Positions 1-12,787 of a DNA stretch of 64,000 bases are shown piece after piece (the stretch's first letter is position 1; each line of letters opens with the position of its first letter). The stretch spans positions 115,709,307 through 115,773,306 of the forward strand of contig NC_089822.1 in NCBI RefSeq assembly GCF_035046505.1, in the 5' to 3' direction. The notes under the pieces were generated by a model. That model worked only from the letters and a program-made list of their open reading frames with translations, ran no database searches and had not been told where the DNA came from. The DNA comes from Tiliqua scincoides. Lineage: Eukaryota; Chordata; Lepidosauria; Squamata; Scincidae. Position numbers and translations under genes: made by a program.

Positions 1-354
1 CTGGATGTCATGTTTATCATTGGCTAGTTTCTCCCAGTCAGGGAAGACAAATATTTTTGCTTGGCCTTAAACCAACACAAGCCATCCTCTCTGGTGCCAC
101 ACAGTGAGTTTTTGTTGTTGTTTTTCCCCAATCCCACCCCTTCCCCCTTTTTGGGACAGTTCTGCCTCCCCATCTTCCTCTCTCCTGTGACCACTTTGAA
201 AATAAGAACTGACAAGAAAGACTGCCATTTTGGACTAGGGGAGGGCATGGATCAAGCTTCCATGCTTGAAGTTTTTTTCAGTCTTTTAATTTTTTTTTCC
301 TTTTGGCAGGTGGTTGATGGAAACCACATGACGGTCTAGCTCTCAAGTAGTTTT

Positions 355-671
355 CGGGAGAGAGAGAGAGAGTGTGTGTGTACGTGCGCGTGCATGCATG
401 CAAGCGAGCAAGCTTGTGTGTGCGCAGTGAGCTCTGTATTTCATTGAAATCAGCTTGCCTACAAGAGAAGTCAACCTCCCTCAATTCCCTTCAGTACAGT
501 ACAGCCTCCTCCTCCTGTGGAAGGCTTGACAAAGCTCCAATCTGCTGGCGGAGAAAACGAAGCAGAAGAAAGGAAAGGAATTTAAAGACAGAAGGGAAAA
601 GGTACTTGGGTGGAGAAGAAAGTCTGATCAAGGTTGTGATATCCAGGACCAAGTTCTGACTCATAAAAAAG
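355..671 (+). other. Candidate non-coding first exon and promoter of BGN
   Basis: The stretch ends in AAAAAAG followed by the donor-like GTATGT at 672-677, and is purine-rich and repeat-poor from about 430. BGN in mammals has a non-coding exon 1 and a promoter without a TATA box. If this is the exon, intron 1 is about 23 kb. The alternative is that the true first exon lies elsewhere in 1-23 kb or outside the window. Only the donor and the lack of repeats support it. Confidence 0.25.
361..420. repeat. GA/GT purine-pyrimidine microsatellite patch
   Basis: GA repeats run directly into GT, GC and TGCA alternation. This is a simple-sequence patch with alternating purine-pyrimidine character, just upstream of the candidate first exon. 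Confidence 0.8.
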
Positions 672-672
672 G

Positions 673-2235
673 TATGTTTTCTTTTTCCTTTCTCTTTCAT
701 TCTGAATTTTACCCAATACATTTAAGCAATTGCAAAGTTTTTCTAATGGACTATCCTTGTGATTGAATGAGTTAAGTTCATTGGACCATGCCATAGGAAT
801 GGAACCCAGGAATTTGGACTTCCAGACCCATTTCTCTCACTACAGTACCCCCTTGCTCTAACTATCAGAACCCCCCCCCCCCCACGCAACTCTTTAACAT
901 CCCACTCTTCTCTGGGGGTGCAAGTCCTGGGTCTACACCACTGAGTCTTCTGACTATACCTATTCGGTACTGTACTGAAGCTTCCTAATTCTTTCCCACA
1001 CCTACTCTCACCACTACAGATTACTCCTCTCAAGCCTTCTAACTACTGATACTATTTGTTTTTGTCCAAAGTTGGAGAATGGATACCCAATCTCTTCCAC
1101 CTCTCTAACCCATAGAGAGCATTTCCTTTCCTGAGAAATGTGTGTGCGTGTGTATATGCATAATATATATACGGTACACATAATGGTGGAGTTGTGGAAT
1201 TGTTATAACGGTTATCTGTGGCTGTCACTTCCCAACATTCTGCTCACTCTACCCTGCTCCCCACCCTGCAAACCAATGGGATCAGAACTGTTAACAGCTT
1301 GCTCTTAAATTCCCTTGTTCTTAGGTTTCCATTTGTTTTATCTTCTTGGCAGTTGACTGTTGAGAACCAGACTGGACTTCTCAGTTTTCTTGCTGCCTGG
1401 AACTATCTTCAGCATTCCCAGGCTGTTGGTGCTGCTGGGTTTTTTCCTTTGTGAAAGAGAACTTTGTAGATGAGCATAAGGCCAGGGGCCAGATTCTGGC
1501 CTCAGTTACGACCATTAAAGCCAAGTGTTGGCTTTGCCCTTTTCCTGCGTTTCTGAAACTTGAAGAACAGATAGTTCACACAATATATCTTTTCCTGAAA
1601 GTCAGAGGTAGCCCTGCCATGAAGCAAGATGAGAAGGCTGCCTAAGGCAGTGAATACTGTAAGTGTGACATAGTGAAAGATCTGAGCCAGGAAACTTCTC
1701 CTGTGCAAGCTTCCTTGCAATGAACAGGAGCTGCACAAGACCATAGTAGTGGGTTGTTTGTGCAACATGTTGCAACATTTGGATTTTCCACCCTGGGCAT
1801 CAGATATTTTGAGGTAGGTGAGCAGTCCACATTACTCTGACAAAGGTACTCAGAGACTCATGTGTGAATTTCCAACTGTGCATCAGCTGGAGGCATGGGG
1901 ACTGTAACCAAGGCCATGTCTGTGTTCACCTAGCTGACATGTAACACGTGTCCAAGAAAGGTTGGAACTGGTTATGTGGAGAGATGAAAATCATATTGTG
2001 TGCGCTATCCTGTATTAAAGGGGCTTCCCAATGGAATTTGGTCTTGGAATCTCCTTAGTTTTATCCCACTCTTCACTACTTTTTTTTCTTCTCTAAGGGC
2101 TTTGCGTGTGATGTACATTATACATTTCCTCCATTCCATCCCAAATTAAAATTCTGCATGAAGAAATATGGATATTGGGTCTGGTATAAATTATATAGAG
2201 TGAGGAAACTTGCTAAATTCATTTTACTTTGCATA
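673..2235. other. No gene recognised; non-coding DNA
   Basis: Short open frames only, none with recognisable protein similarity. It holds a C-tract near 871-883 and a TG/TA-rich patch near 1141-1180. It is either intron 1 of BGN or upstream DNA. Confidence 0.6.
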
Positions 2236-2237
2236 AC

Positions 2238-2657
2238 TGGCAGTCGGATTCAATGCAAAAGTGCCATAAGGCGCAGTTGGCACTGGGCCTCTGCTCCAGT
2301 GGAACGCCAAAGAGAGTGCGCTGGCAGTGAGTGCTCTGCCATGCAGTGGGGAGGTGTTCCAGGGTAGGGGAAGGGCAGGGGCAGGTGGGGAGAGGGAGGA
2401 ACTGGGCAGGAGGAGGGTGGGCCCGAGGGTGGTTCAGGCCCAGGAGGGGGGTGGGGAAGGCAGCAGAGGCTGCTGTCGAATCCTACCCCCCTCCCAAACC
2501 TTGGAGCCTGACGTGGGTCTCCTCAATTCTTTGCCAAAATGTTCCTTTCACCCCAAGGAAATCTCTGATTGTTGCTCTGGCCCCACAGGATACCGCAGTG
2601 GCCATTTCAGCACCGCTGAACTGTGCAGTACCACACAAGCATAGGATTGGGGCCTTA
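2238..2657. mobile_element. GC-rich MITE-like copy (family with CCAATCC ends)
   Basis: The right edge reads CATAGGATTGGGGCC, the inverted form of the GGGCCCAATCCTATG end shared by copies at 4.2, 7.3, 19.0, 20.2, 52.8, 58.9 and 62.4 kb. The interior is G-rich, as in those copies read on the opposite strand. The left edge is less certain. Confidence 0.5.
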
Positions 2658-2931
2658 TTCTGTCTTTTAGTTATTTTATATCATTTATTCTCGGGTTACT
2701 AATCATAGAAAGAGACAAGTGCTGTCCCCGGCCACTGAAAGTCTTCTTCAACCACCTCTCTGGCTTTGGAAATTTCAGCAAATATTTTACTTACGCACTT
2801 TCAAATATAACTTCTCAGCCATAAGAGTTAGAAGTTTGCTTTACTGGGGGAAAAACAAAGATTCTGAAGACACTTAGGAACTTAGAAATTTCATGTGTTC
2901 CAATTAATACACCCAGCCCTGCTTACCAATA

Positions 2932-3200
2932 CAGGTGTGCATCCTTTAACAATGGGAATGTGTTCCTGCACCCCCGTCGTTACGGGATGCTGACGTTAAA
3001 CGACATCATCTGTTCAAAGTCTCCAGAGCCTCTGGAAGCTTTTCTGAGCCCTGCAGAGGCTGTGTGCGTCCGCCTTTTTTAAGCTGACCAGAAGTTGCTA
3101 TTTTTAGGGCTTTTTCAGCCATTCTGAGCCTTGCAGAGGCCACATGCAGGCACGTGCAGCCTCTGCGAGGCTCAGAAAAGCCCCTGGAGGCGAAGGGAGC
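2932..3200. mobile_element. Fold-back DNA element, TACAGG-type end
   Basis: It starts at a TA with ACAGGTGTGCATCC, then a TTTAACAATGG motif. It carries two inverted arms (about 3021-3067 and 3151-3192) built on CCTCTGG / GCAGAGGCT / GCTCAGAAAAGC. The right terminus was not found. It resembles TA-inserting mariner-type MITEs. Confidence 0.4.
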
Positions 3201-3249
3201 ACAGCTCCCCTTGGCTCTGGAGCCTTGGGACAATAATCAGCAATGGACC

Positions 3250-4174
3250 GTCATATATGTAGCCCATCACTGGTCAGAACATTGCAAAGCAATGTTCACC
3301 CATACTATCACTATCAATTTGAGACCCCATTGGACTCTCACAGTCTTTCACAGAGGCTTTCTAGCGAAGGCTAGGAAAACATCTAACCGAACACCTTGTT
3401 TCCAACAGTGGCCTGTAAGATTCCTCTGGGAAACCCAGAAACAAGGCATAAAGTCAACTGTTTTCCTGTTATTTGTCCATTTAGCTCTCCTACCTGGCAG
3501 CTATTGATAAACCAATTCCTTTGTAAGTTACATACCCTGTGGGAGCAAATGCCATGAGTTCCTCATGGATTGTGTGAGATAAAACTTTTTTAGACAAAGT
3601 TTTGCCTATCTTGATCTCATTGCAAAAGAAGCCTTTTATTGTTTTCTGACTCACAGTAATGCTCCTCTTCTCCCCCAAACCAAAATATTAGACATGACTT
3701 CCTTCTAACAGCTTTGGAAACATCTTTGAAGGAATTATTTCTCCTCCCCACTCCTATTGACCATAGAACAACGCATCTCTCCCTTAGCTGGGGATGGAAT
3801 CCAGATGCATTTACCTCACTTTAGTCTCATTTCACAAACCCCTGAGACCCGTGTCCCTACTCAGATTAGAACTGGTCCCACTGAGCCTATAGTTTGCCAA
3901 TCCAGCACTGCAGATTTGGATCCAAGCAAAGCTTTTAGCTATAGACAAAATACAGCGCTCTGTTTCCTTGTGTTTGTCCAAAATGAGCAAGAAACAGCTT
4001 TTCATTCATAGCCAGTGTAAATGTTTGCAAACCAGCATGGCAAAATCCAGGATCTGTGGGAGCAGCCAATTCCCATCCTTGGAAGAAATTATATGGGGAG
4101 GCCCCAAGGTGGGTAGATCTCCTCCCTCCTTGATCCTCTTTCTAAAGAACTGCGCGCAAAAAAAAGGCAACAAC
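3250..4174. other. No feature recognised
   Basis: AT- and GC-balanced non-coding sequence with only short chance open frames. I see no exon-like structure or clear repeat edge. Confidence 0.5.
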
Positions 4175-4722
4175 AACCCAATCCTAACTTGTGCTGGAGC
4201 AGACAGGACAGCGGGCCTACACTGCATCCAGCATAAGTTTGGGGCCAAAAGTGGCGCACCCCAAGGCAAAAGATAACCATTCCCCTTACCTTGTGTTGCG
4301 CTGCAGTGGCCCCAATGGGTCTACTTGGATCTGCGCCACCTGACAAGGTGGCACAGATCTGAGCAGAACGGAGCGGCCAGGGGCCACTCTGCACCAGCTG
4401 GGAACAGTGCTAGGATTTGGCATAACTGCCTTATCCTGGCCCCGTCTCCTGCTCTCTACCCACCCAGAAATGCCCACTACCTGCCTTCCCCCACCCCAAA
4501 ACGCCTCCCTCCTGCCTCCTCCCTGCCCTCTCCACACACACACCCCAGACCCCTGCATTGGCTGAGCTTGGTCGATGCAAACATTGGATCTGGGGTTGGA
4601 TGCTGGGGTTGGATACAGCGTGGGGAGGCCGATGCAACTTCTTGCACTGGCCTCCCAGACTCTCAGGTTGGCACAAACGTGCTTTACAGCACGTTCAGGA
4701 CACTCCTAGGCCTCCCTAAATG
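4175..4722 (+). mobile_element. GC-rich MITE copy (CCCAATCCTAAC end)
   Basis: It begins CCCAATCCTAACTTG and contains the family landmarks CCCAATGGGTCT, GGATTTGGCATAA and CCACCCAGAAATGCCC. It ends in the GTGCTTTACAGCACG / CTAGGCCTCC region found before the right end of the 19.0 kb copy. Non-coding and non-autonomous. Confidence 0.65.
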
Positions 4723-4739
4723 TAGAAAAGAGACCAAGT

Positions 4740-6139
4740 TATGAAAGGTCTAGATGGAAAGAGAAGCATGTAGGAAATAGGCAAGAGGTATGAGATTGAT
4801 AGCAGTTGTCACTGCATGAAGGAGAATGACAAAGAACGGGGCGCAGAGGTTACCAGCAAAGCATGAGCTCAGTCGAAAGGGAGGAAAGCAGAACTCCTGA
4901 GTCCTAGCCTTCTCTGAGACAGGAGGTCCAGCAGGCTTGGGCAGGAAGGGCTGGGAGAAAAAAGTATACAGTCTCATCAAGCTGTCATCCTTGTGCCAAG
5001 GGCAGCTCTTCATTCAGTCTGTGTGGTTTTCTTGGCAAGCAGGTTGCTGAGCTGGCAGGCATGGCCCACTGCCTGCCACAGAATCACTGGGCTCCACACA
5101 GCCACAGATGACAGTCAAGTGGGCTCCTCCCAACCACACATGTGGCATTTAGGTACAACCTCCCCCTCCCTGTCCCATCCCATCTCCAGGAACTGGGTTT
5201 AGCTGATATGCCTATTAACCCTTCATTACAGTATCTAGCATTGGTCAGAATTCTCCCTCCTCTGTCCCTTTCCCCCCTCATAACACTGAGGCTCAAGATG
5301 AATTGATTTGCTGCCCTTGTGACCCTCAAAATGACCATGATGAACAGGATGCCTGGATGGACTCCTCCATGATGGGGTGCCCTTAGTCAATCACGAACAC
5401 ACAATCCTGGGGTCCCAAATGGGCTCTGCCTCATTATCTCTAAACATTATCTTATGCAGGCAGCTAGTTAGTTTGAAGTTATTTGACCCATCTTAGTTGA
5501 CTGCACTAGCTGCTGAGACTCTTACTGTCCTGCCCCAATAACCAGTGACCCTTGTTTCTTTATACCAAACAAAGGTGATTTCATCTTCACGGTTCTGATC
5601 TGGGTCAGAGAATACTATCCATGGGAAAGGTCAGCATCTGCCAATAAAGAGTTCCTAGTGTGGGTGAATGGGAGGCAATCATGACATCATTGTGTATCAT
5701 TATTCTTTATTCTTTCTAATGCTCTTTAAAATCTACTAGCACCGCCTCTGCCCCTGCCCCCTCTGACCCAGAAATAGGGCCGTGTGATGACATCAGCAAA
5801 TTCCTTCCAGAATGGTTGGGGCCAGGCTGCCTGCTTCAGAAGAGCACAAACATGGGGAGTACCTGCCTGCCTCTGCAGTCGTTCTCTGCACAGTCGAGCT
5901 GTCAGCTCGGAGCGAGGCTGGCCAAAGTGGGTGGCCTTTCTCCAAGTGACTTGGCTGCAAGTGAAGGGGGACAGGACCCCAGCAACCATGGTGGGTATGG
6001 CACTGCTGCCTGCCACAGAGTGCCGCCCAGGGTCACAGCATCCCTGTGACCCCTACTCAGCAACACAAATGAGCAGTGCAGCTAGGGAGGCAAATCTCCC
6101 CCCAGTCAAATTTAGAACTGAGCCCAGGACAAAAAGATG
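4740..6139. other. No gene recognised; non-coding DNA
   Basis: Open frames here (for example 5784-6209 +) show no family resemblance and no splice context. Treated as non-coding. Confidence 0.5.
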
Positions 6140-6141
6140 TA

Positions 6142-6461
6142 CAGGAGTTGACCACTTAAAGATGGGGATAGTTCTCCTGATCCCCTTTGTTATGCAATTA
6201 GGTCATTAAGTGAACATTCAGTCCAATCTATTGCCTTTGTTGTGTAAACAGACACTTCCTGCCAGACACCAGCTGGCTGCACAGGCTACTAGAGATAGAT
6301 TGCCTCTTTGCATTAAGAGCCTCTCTGTTGTGTCAACATACACTCTGCTGCAGGCTATGGGAGATGCAATTGCCTAATTAAGAGTATCTTTATTGTGCTT
6401 TAACCACCATCATATATGCTGTCCCTTGTAAAGCTAATGGTTGTTAAGTGGCGTGTGCCTG
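6142..6461. mobile_element. TA-flanked DNA transposon (mariner-like MITE), 320 bp
   Basis: It is flanked by TA at 6140-6141 and 6462-6463. The terminal inverted repeats are imperfect: left CAGGAGTTGACCACTTAA, right TTAAGTGGCGTGTGCCTG. The TA duplication suggests the Tc1/mariner superfamily. There is no transposase frame. Confidence 0.65.
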
Positions 6462-7256
6462 TATTTTCCCAATCTTGGAAAAAGACTCATGTTTTTCTAA
6501 TTCATTGGGAGCACAGCAGGGTCTTACGCCCTTTCAATTTTCAATTAGTGTTCCTCTCCCCAATTCTGATTTTATTGCTTTATTTATTTGCATGCAAACA
6601 TTCTAAAATATCAAAGCACTTAATTAAAATAAGCAAAACTACAATGATATCCAGCACTTTCAAAAAATAATCAGGGCTGAGAAGGTGGGGATTCATGCAG
6701 CTTGTGGTGGCTACACCACCACAAACTGCCTTTGCAATCAAGAGGACTAGAGTTGGGGAAAGCTGGGATATTCAGGAATCTTCACAAGACCATTCAGAAT
6801 CACTCTGGAGCCCTTCAGGCAGAGTATGGGGAAGCAGGGAGGATGTGCTGTGGTTTGCAGGCCTGTATTGCACTATAACCTCCCCTTGGCTTTGCTGTTA
6901 AAAGTATATTTCAGTCCCTCAGATGGTAGGGACAGAAGTGGCAGAGAGGCAGAAGTCCATGATTGAATTTTGCTTCTTCACATTGAGAGGTCTGGTGAGC
7001 TTGAGTGCATTTGACTGGGAGGAGCTGGGTTCTATTCATAAAAAGCAAAATCTGGTTTTGGTCCCAGGAGCTGCCAGAGGAAAGGAGGCAGTAATAGAGG
7101 GAGCGATGTGGAGGTCTGTTGTGATGTTTTCAAGAATTGTAAAAGTCTATGATCATGACTAGCTGAAGGAGTTTTTGTGCAGAAGATCCATAAAAAGATC
7201 CCCCTTTCCTCCCCCACAAAACTGGGACACAATCCACTGGGATTTTCTTCTGATGT

Positions 7257-7513
7257 GGGCAGCCCAATCCTATACTGCACCGGCGCAGCCAGGGGGCATG
7301 GCCTGCACTTCATCCTAGGCAGCCTAGGAGGCAGCTGGAGGTCACCTTGGGGTAAGGGGGTATTTTTCCCCTTGCTCCGGGTGAAGCCCCAGTCCTACTT
7401 GGATTTGTGGCCCATGCAAGGTTTGTGGTCCTTGCCACCTAGCACAGGGAATGGATCTGGCACTGGCAGGCTAGCACATGTCTTATGGCACATTTGCAGC
7501 ACTTAGAGCTGGT
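7257..7513 (+). mobile_element. GC-rich MITE copy, internally deleted
   Basis: It starts GCCCAATCCTATACTGC and ends in the CTTATGGCACATTTGC motif that lies near the right end of the 19.0 kb copy. It is about half the length of that copy. Confidence 0.6.
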
Positions 7514-7624
7514 GCAGAGAGGCTTGTGCTCACATTGGCATTTTAATTAACTCACAGCTCTGCAAGTCATTTTAGATCTGATGAGGTTTCCTTTTGGAAG
7601 CCTAATGTTACTCTTCAGGATGTA

Positions 7625-8336
7625 ATTCCTTTGAGAGGAATTTTATCAGGATGGTACAAAGTTTCTTTAGGGGCGCTTTGCAAAAGGGGAGGGGTGAAAC
7701 AGAGTGGGGGAGGGTGGTGACAGATGAGCAGAATGGGGCAGGGAGGGGCAAAACAGGGAAGGGGAGAGGGTGGAGACAGCTGGAAAAGTCTTTGGAGCCT
7801 AGGTTTACCCGCCCATGTGACATTGGCAACTAGATACAGTAATACAGAAAACCAAACACACTCCTCAGTCTCTCTAAAATCTTTTAAATATAGAAGATCA
7901 TGCAGAAAATTAGCATCATCATATTTAGGTTTGCACTAGAATGGAAAGTGTCTGGTGCATACCAAAACTTGCTTCTGCAGCAGCTGTAGCCTTGCAGCTG
8001 TGTCCCTGAGCTCCTATACTCTCCTTCATGGAAAGCAGATCCACAAGTCAAAGAGCTACTGTAGCAGTATAGCTTCCTCCCAGACTTGACACTGTGTTAA
8101 GGAGTGTCATGTATGCATTCCTTGGCCCAGCATATACAGCTTGCTAATAGCTGCAGTAGCTGCAGCTACACTCTAATGGTAGTGTCCCCAGCATCTCCTG
8201 AGGCCAAAAAGTCTGAGTAGACAGGAAAATGTAAGATCCCAGGAAATTTATGGGCCCCTTCTTTGGCTCCTGGGCCCCCTTTTTGACCCTGGGCCCAGGT
8301 ACAAATTACCCCATTTACCCCCCTCTCCTAGGCCCT
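7625..8336 (-). mobile_element. Unclassified interspersed repeat 'X', long copy
   Basis: On the minus strand it begins CAGGGCCTAGGAGAGGGG (8336 downward), then TTTGTACCTGGGCCCAGG. The same start and interior occur on the + strand at 53923, and the distal part (TTTTAGAGAGA, GTGTGTTTGG, then a C-rich tract) recurs at 63178-63600. It has no protein frame that I recognise. The CAGGG start hints at hAT, but no target duplication was found. Confidence 0.6.
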
Positions 8337-8339
8337 GCT

Positions 8340-10021
8340 ACTCTTCTTATAAAAAGCAGCAGTTAGACAATCTCAGGAAAGAAAGAAATACTTGGTAGAT
8401 TAACACTGATCAGAAGGAAAGTAAATTGCAAGGTAAATAATCCAGTTTTGCAGAACACTGAGTAGTTGGAGGCTATGACGTCACAAAACCACCTTTCCTT
8501 CTCTTGAGAAGTTGTTTAATTCTTTTAAATTGGATTGTGCCTTTAAACAAATATAACAGGCTGATTTTACTTTATTAATTAAATATGCATGTATGCAGTG
8601 TTTTCTACTCTTATTTCATGTGTTTCAAGACTGAATCCTGCTATTGGAAACAAATTCTGAAGGTTCAGTTTAAGGGTCAGAATAAATTGCATGATTGTGT
8701 CCTATATGTTTGAATTTCCTAAAGTAAATTAGAAAATTTGCCTCTCATGACAAGCAAGAACGTGTTCTCTTTTCTCTCTTCATCTCCAAATTCCATCAGA
8801 ACTTCCCTTAGAATCTTCTCTCTGTTTTTTGGGTGGGCCAATCCAGATTAGGACTGTGGCAAGGCAAAGCCTTCCCCCACCATAATCCTGACCAGACACT
8901 TGTGTGTGTTATTTCATTAGGAAAATTAAGCACACAGGCCCTCGAATGACAACAAGGCTGCCTTTAACTTCCCTCTCCATGGAGCCCCATGAGGGGCTCC
9001 TCATATCTGTCTTTTTAAAACTTAATTTTTTAAAAAAATTTGGATTTATAGGCAATTATACATAATGCTCCCAAATGGGTAACAATTCCCCAGGAAGGTG
9101 CCCCCCCCCCCCACAAGACAGGTAAAATGGGGCATTTCTACTTGTCATTTGGCCAGTGGGCACTTGGCCAAGGCCCAATCAATCCTGAACTCAGCCTTGG
9201 GTAGGTCTGCAGTGTGCTAGCAGTGTGCAATGTGGAACAACTTTATAAAACAACAGGAGACCAAGATATAGTGGTGACATGGTTGGACTTGGGGTGCGTT
9301 TGCATTTTTGCATTGAGAATGTGTGCAATGCTAGTCCCTTGGGTTGTAGGGAGGGTGAAATGTACACTCTTAAAATAAAATAAATTTTTATTTTTATTTT
9401 GTCTGCCTGGACTAAGACTTGAAATTTGATCATTCATTGTTGGCTAGTATCTTTAATTCAGCACCTGTAGCACTCTGGGCAAATTACAAAACTAGTGGCT
9501 GTGAATGTGTCCAGCAGTGTTTCCATCAAAATGATTCTCTGTGGTCTGAATTTAAACTGTTTAAATTTAAATGTAGCAGCAAAGATGAAAACCTGAGATT
9601 ATTGGCAGGTGTCCAAGGTATGGCTTGGATTAAGGTGCCCTAGGCCTGTGCTTTAGCAATAGTCTAACGTGCAGAAATTAATCAAGGGAAATGAGTTTTG
9701 CATTACAGTACTTTATCTCCATGCCAGGAAAAAGATGATTGAGCTTGATTTTTGCATTTCAGACTGTTTTTAAGGGGACAGGGCAAGATCAGTAAAAAAG
9801 TTAGCAACTTCATTTGAGAGAAGCTGTGGATGGTCATTGGAAGCATCTTGTGACATCTTCCTGGGAGGGACTAGAATTTTTGAGCAGCGGTAATGCATCA
9901 GTTAACATTACCACACATATGAATGGGACAAGCAGAGTCTTTTGGTCATATGGTCCAGTGTGAGCCCCTTGTAGATTAAACACCACAGCACATGAGTAAA
10001 TGGAGAGCAGGCTGAACTCTG
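8340..10021. other. No gene recognised; AT-rich non-coding DNA
   Basis: It holds a C-tract at about 9103-9112 and otherwise unremarkable sequence. Open frames are short and unrecognised. Confidence 0.55.
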
Positions 10022-10955
10022 CATAAGAACCTAAGAGCAGCCCCGCTGGATCAGGCCATAGGCTCATCTAGTCCAGTTTCCTGTGTCTCACAGTGGCCCA
10101 CCAAATGCCCAGGGAGCACACCAGATAACAAGAGACCTGCATCCTGGTGCCCTCCCTTGCATCAGGCATTCTGACATAACCCATTTCTAAAATCAGGAGG
10201 TTGCACATACACATAATGGCTTGTAACCCGTGATGGATTTTTCCTCCAGAAATTTGTCCAAGCCCCTTTTAAAGGCGTCTAAGCTCGATGCCATCACCAC
10301 ATCCTGTAGCAAGAAGTTCCACAGACCAACTACACAACCAACTTTCTTTACTCAAAGAAATATTTTCCTTTGTCTGTCCTAACTCTCCCAACACTCAATT
10401 TTAGTGGATGTCCCCTGGTTCTGGTGTTGTGTGAGAGGGAAAAGAGCATCTCTCTATCCACTCTATCCTTTTATTATCCGTGCATAATCTGTATGTCTCA
10501 GTCATGTCCCCCCTCAATCATGTCTTTTCTAGACTGAAGAGGCCCAAACACTGTAGCCTTTCCTCATAAAGACGGTGCCCCAGCCAAGTAATAATTTTAG
10601 TCACTCTCTTTTGCACCTTTTCCATTTCCACTATGTCCTTTTTAAGATGTAGTGACCAGAACTGAACACAGTACTCCAAGTGTGGCCTTACCATCAATTT
10701 GTACAACATCATTATAATATTAGCCATTTTATTCTCAATACCTTTTCTAATGATCCCAAGCATAGAATTGGCCTTTTTCACTGCCACCACACATTGGGTC
10801 GACACTTTCATCGAGTTGTCCACCACCACCCCAAGATCTCTCTCCTGATCTATCACAGATAGCTCAGAACCCATTAGCCTATATGTAAAGTTTTGATTTT
10901 TTTGCCCCAATGTGCATTACTTTACGCTTACTTACATTGAAACGCGCCTGTGTTT
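10022..10955 (-). mobile_element. CR1-type LINE, 3' end (reverse transcriptase C-terminus and 3' UTR)
   Basis: Read on the minus strand, the 10518-10910 frame encodes the C-terminal part of a CR1/jockey-type reverse transcriptase (VRPHLEYCVQFWS, KRVTKIITWLGH, YEERL). It is followed by a 3' UTR ending in degenerate 8-nt units related to TTCTTATG, the kind of short terminal repeat CR1 elements carry. It is 5'-truncated, and the frame is interrupted beyond about 10518, so it is inactive. Confidence 0.85.
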
Positions 10956-11302
10956 GTGTCCCACCACAACCTCAGATCCCAGTGAATGTCACTTTCTCTG
11001 AGAATCGGTTACTCCTCCATAAAACTAAAGAATTTCTTAAAGAGTTTGTTGTGATGACAATCCAATACAAAGATAGTAAAACACTCTGCATTTTATGTGT
11101 ATTAAGTAGATGCTCAACAATAATCAGGGTTATGTGTGCTTTAAAATTTTTGCTGCATTTGTATTCCAGCTGAACACAAGACTGATACAAACGGAACACC
11201 TGTACACATATTTTCTTATGTTGAATAAATAGAATGACTGCTGAGTGCTCTGATGTAGCTCCCCTTCATTTCAATGAGACTTGTGCAGAACTTCCTAACT
11301 AC

Positions 11303-11440
11303 AGTGGTTCTCAAAATTAGCACTGGGAACCATTTTTCAGAATGACAGTCTGTCAGGACCCACTGGAAGTGATTCATGGCTGGAAGCGACATCATCATTG
11401 TAGGCTTCAGACCTAAGCTGCGAACAGCCAGAGGTCCCAT
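11303..11440 (+). mobile_element. hAT-like fragment (CAGTGGTTCTCAAA end)
   Basis: It begins CAGTGGTTCTCAAAATTAGC, then GGACCCACTGGAAGTGAT and GGCTGGAAG, the same order as the copy at 31983. The right end is not found. Confidence 0.55.
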
Positions 11441-11521
11441 TACACAGTGTGCTCATGCTATTATTCTGCATAGCTCGGAATTCAAACATTCCAGCTCAGA
11501 AGTCAAAAAAGAACACAGACT

Positions 11522-12066
11522 CAGTGGCGTCACTAGGTTTCGCATCACCTGGTGCGGGATGCCAGCGCGTCACCCCGCATGCAGTGGGCGGGGCAAAACC
11601 CCAGGTTTACTTGCGAGTAAACGCAACCTTCTGGCTTAGTTTCACTTTCCATAGGGCTCAATACATTCATCTGCTTGGAGGGAGGGACTTCCTTCTCAGG
11701 TGTTTTTGGGGGCTGCATTCATTGGATCAGGACCATTCTGTTGTCGTTGGATTCCTCTCAGCCTGCCCTTTCCAATGGACTAAGGCAGGTTTGCCTATTC
11801 ATGAGTAAATGTGCAATACGGCTCACTTTCACTTTCCATAGAGATCCATGCGTTTTTTGTTCTCCAGTTTTTTGGCCCTAACTTTTGATAGAAAGGAGAT
11901 ATTTCACTCTGATTTTTTGGATTGCATTCCGCTTGAAATTCCGCAACCAACGGTATATAATATGATGGGGTTACTCCTAACCACCACGATTTTATCGTGT
12001 CACCCCCCCTGTGCGCGTCACCCAGTGTGGACCGCACCCCACGCACCCCCCCCAGCGACGCCACTG
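11522..12066 (+). mobile_element. hAT-family MITE, 545 bp, complete with 8-bp target duplications
   Basis: Terminal inverted repeats CAGTGGCGTCACTAGG (left) and AGCGACGCCACTG (right) are flanked by perfect 8-bp duplications CACAGACT at 11514-11521 and 12067-12074. An 8-bp duplication with CAG...CTG ends is the hAT signature. There is no transposase; open frames inside are chance. Related copies lie at 23558, 30066, 31613, 32385/34302 and 42574. Confidence 0.92.
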
Positions 12067-12074
12067 CACAGACT

Positions 12075-12755
12075 TGGATCCTTCTCCAACCATATGGCCC
12101 TCCCCCCTTTTCCAGCAACTCATCTGTTCAGGGTAAAGCACCATGCCTCTCTCCCACGGGGAGCCTGTCCTGCCCAGCAGCTCTGTACCCTGTATTTTCA
12201 GCTCTGTATTCTCAATGATAGCTGAGCTAGGTACTATGCAACCCACTTGAAATTGACTCATGATGTTGTGGATGCCGACCTACAGTTTAAGAAATGTTGT
12301 CCTAACAGATTGTGCCACATATTTATTCACAGTAGACAGGCAGAGCCTTCCACCTCAGACACCAAAAGGCCCAGCTTTGTTAGCAATGTGCACTGCTATC
12401 TCCCCTGCCTGCAAATTTCCACAAATATACATGTTTCGTCTCAAGCCTCATTGGGCAGACCTACTTGTGTTTTGTCTCTGCCCAGTGCTGAGCGAAACCA
12501 GTGCCAAAGGAAAGAGAGTTTTTCACCAACCTGGCATCTGCCCCAAGACTGGAACAGAGAACTGGGTGTGACCCCCGCCTGTAATCGCAAACATTCATAT
12601 CCTGGAATATAAAGCCTGCTATTGTGGGCTGGGGCAGGGGGGCTGTGGGCTTTGAAGGGATGTGAAGTGCTTCGGGAGAGACGCTAGCCTCCTGTAATTG
12701 TTGGCTACAGCCTGTGTAAAAAGCAACTTTTCCTGGAAGCAGCCCTTTTTTTCCC

Positions 12756-12787
<32 letters not shown>

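Noticed and set aside
5784-6209. 141-codon + frame
   Set aside because: Extends into a mariner-like element and has no family resemblance.
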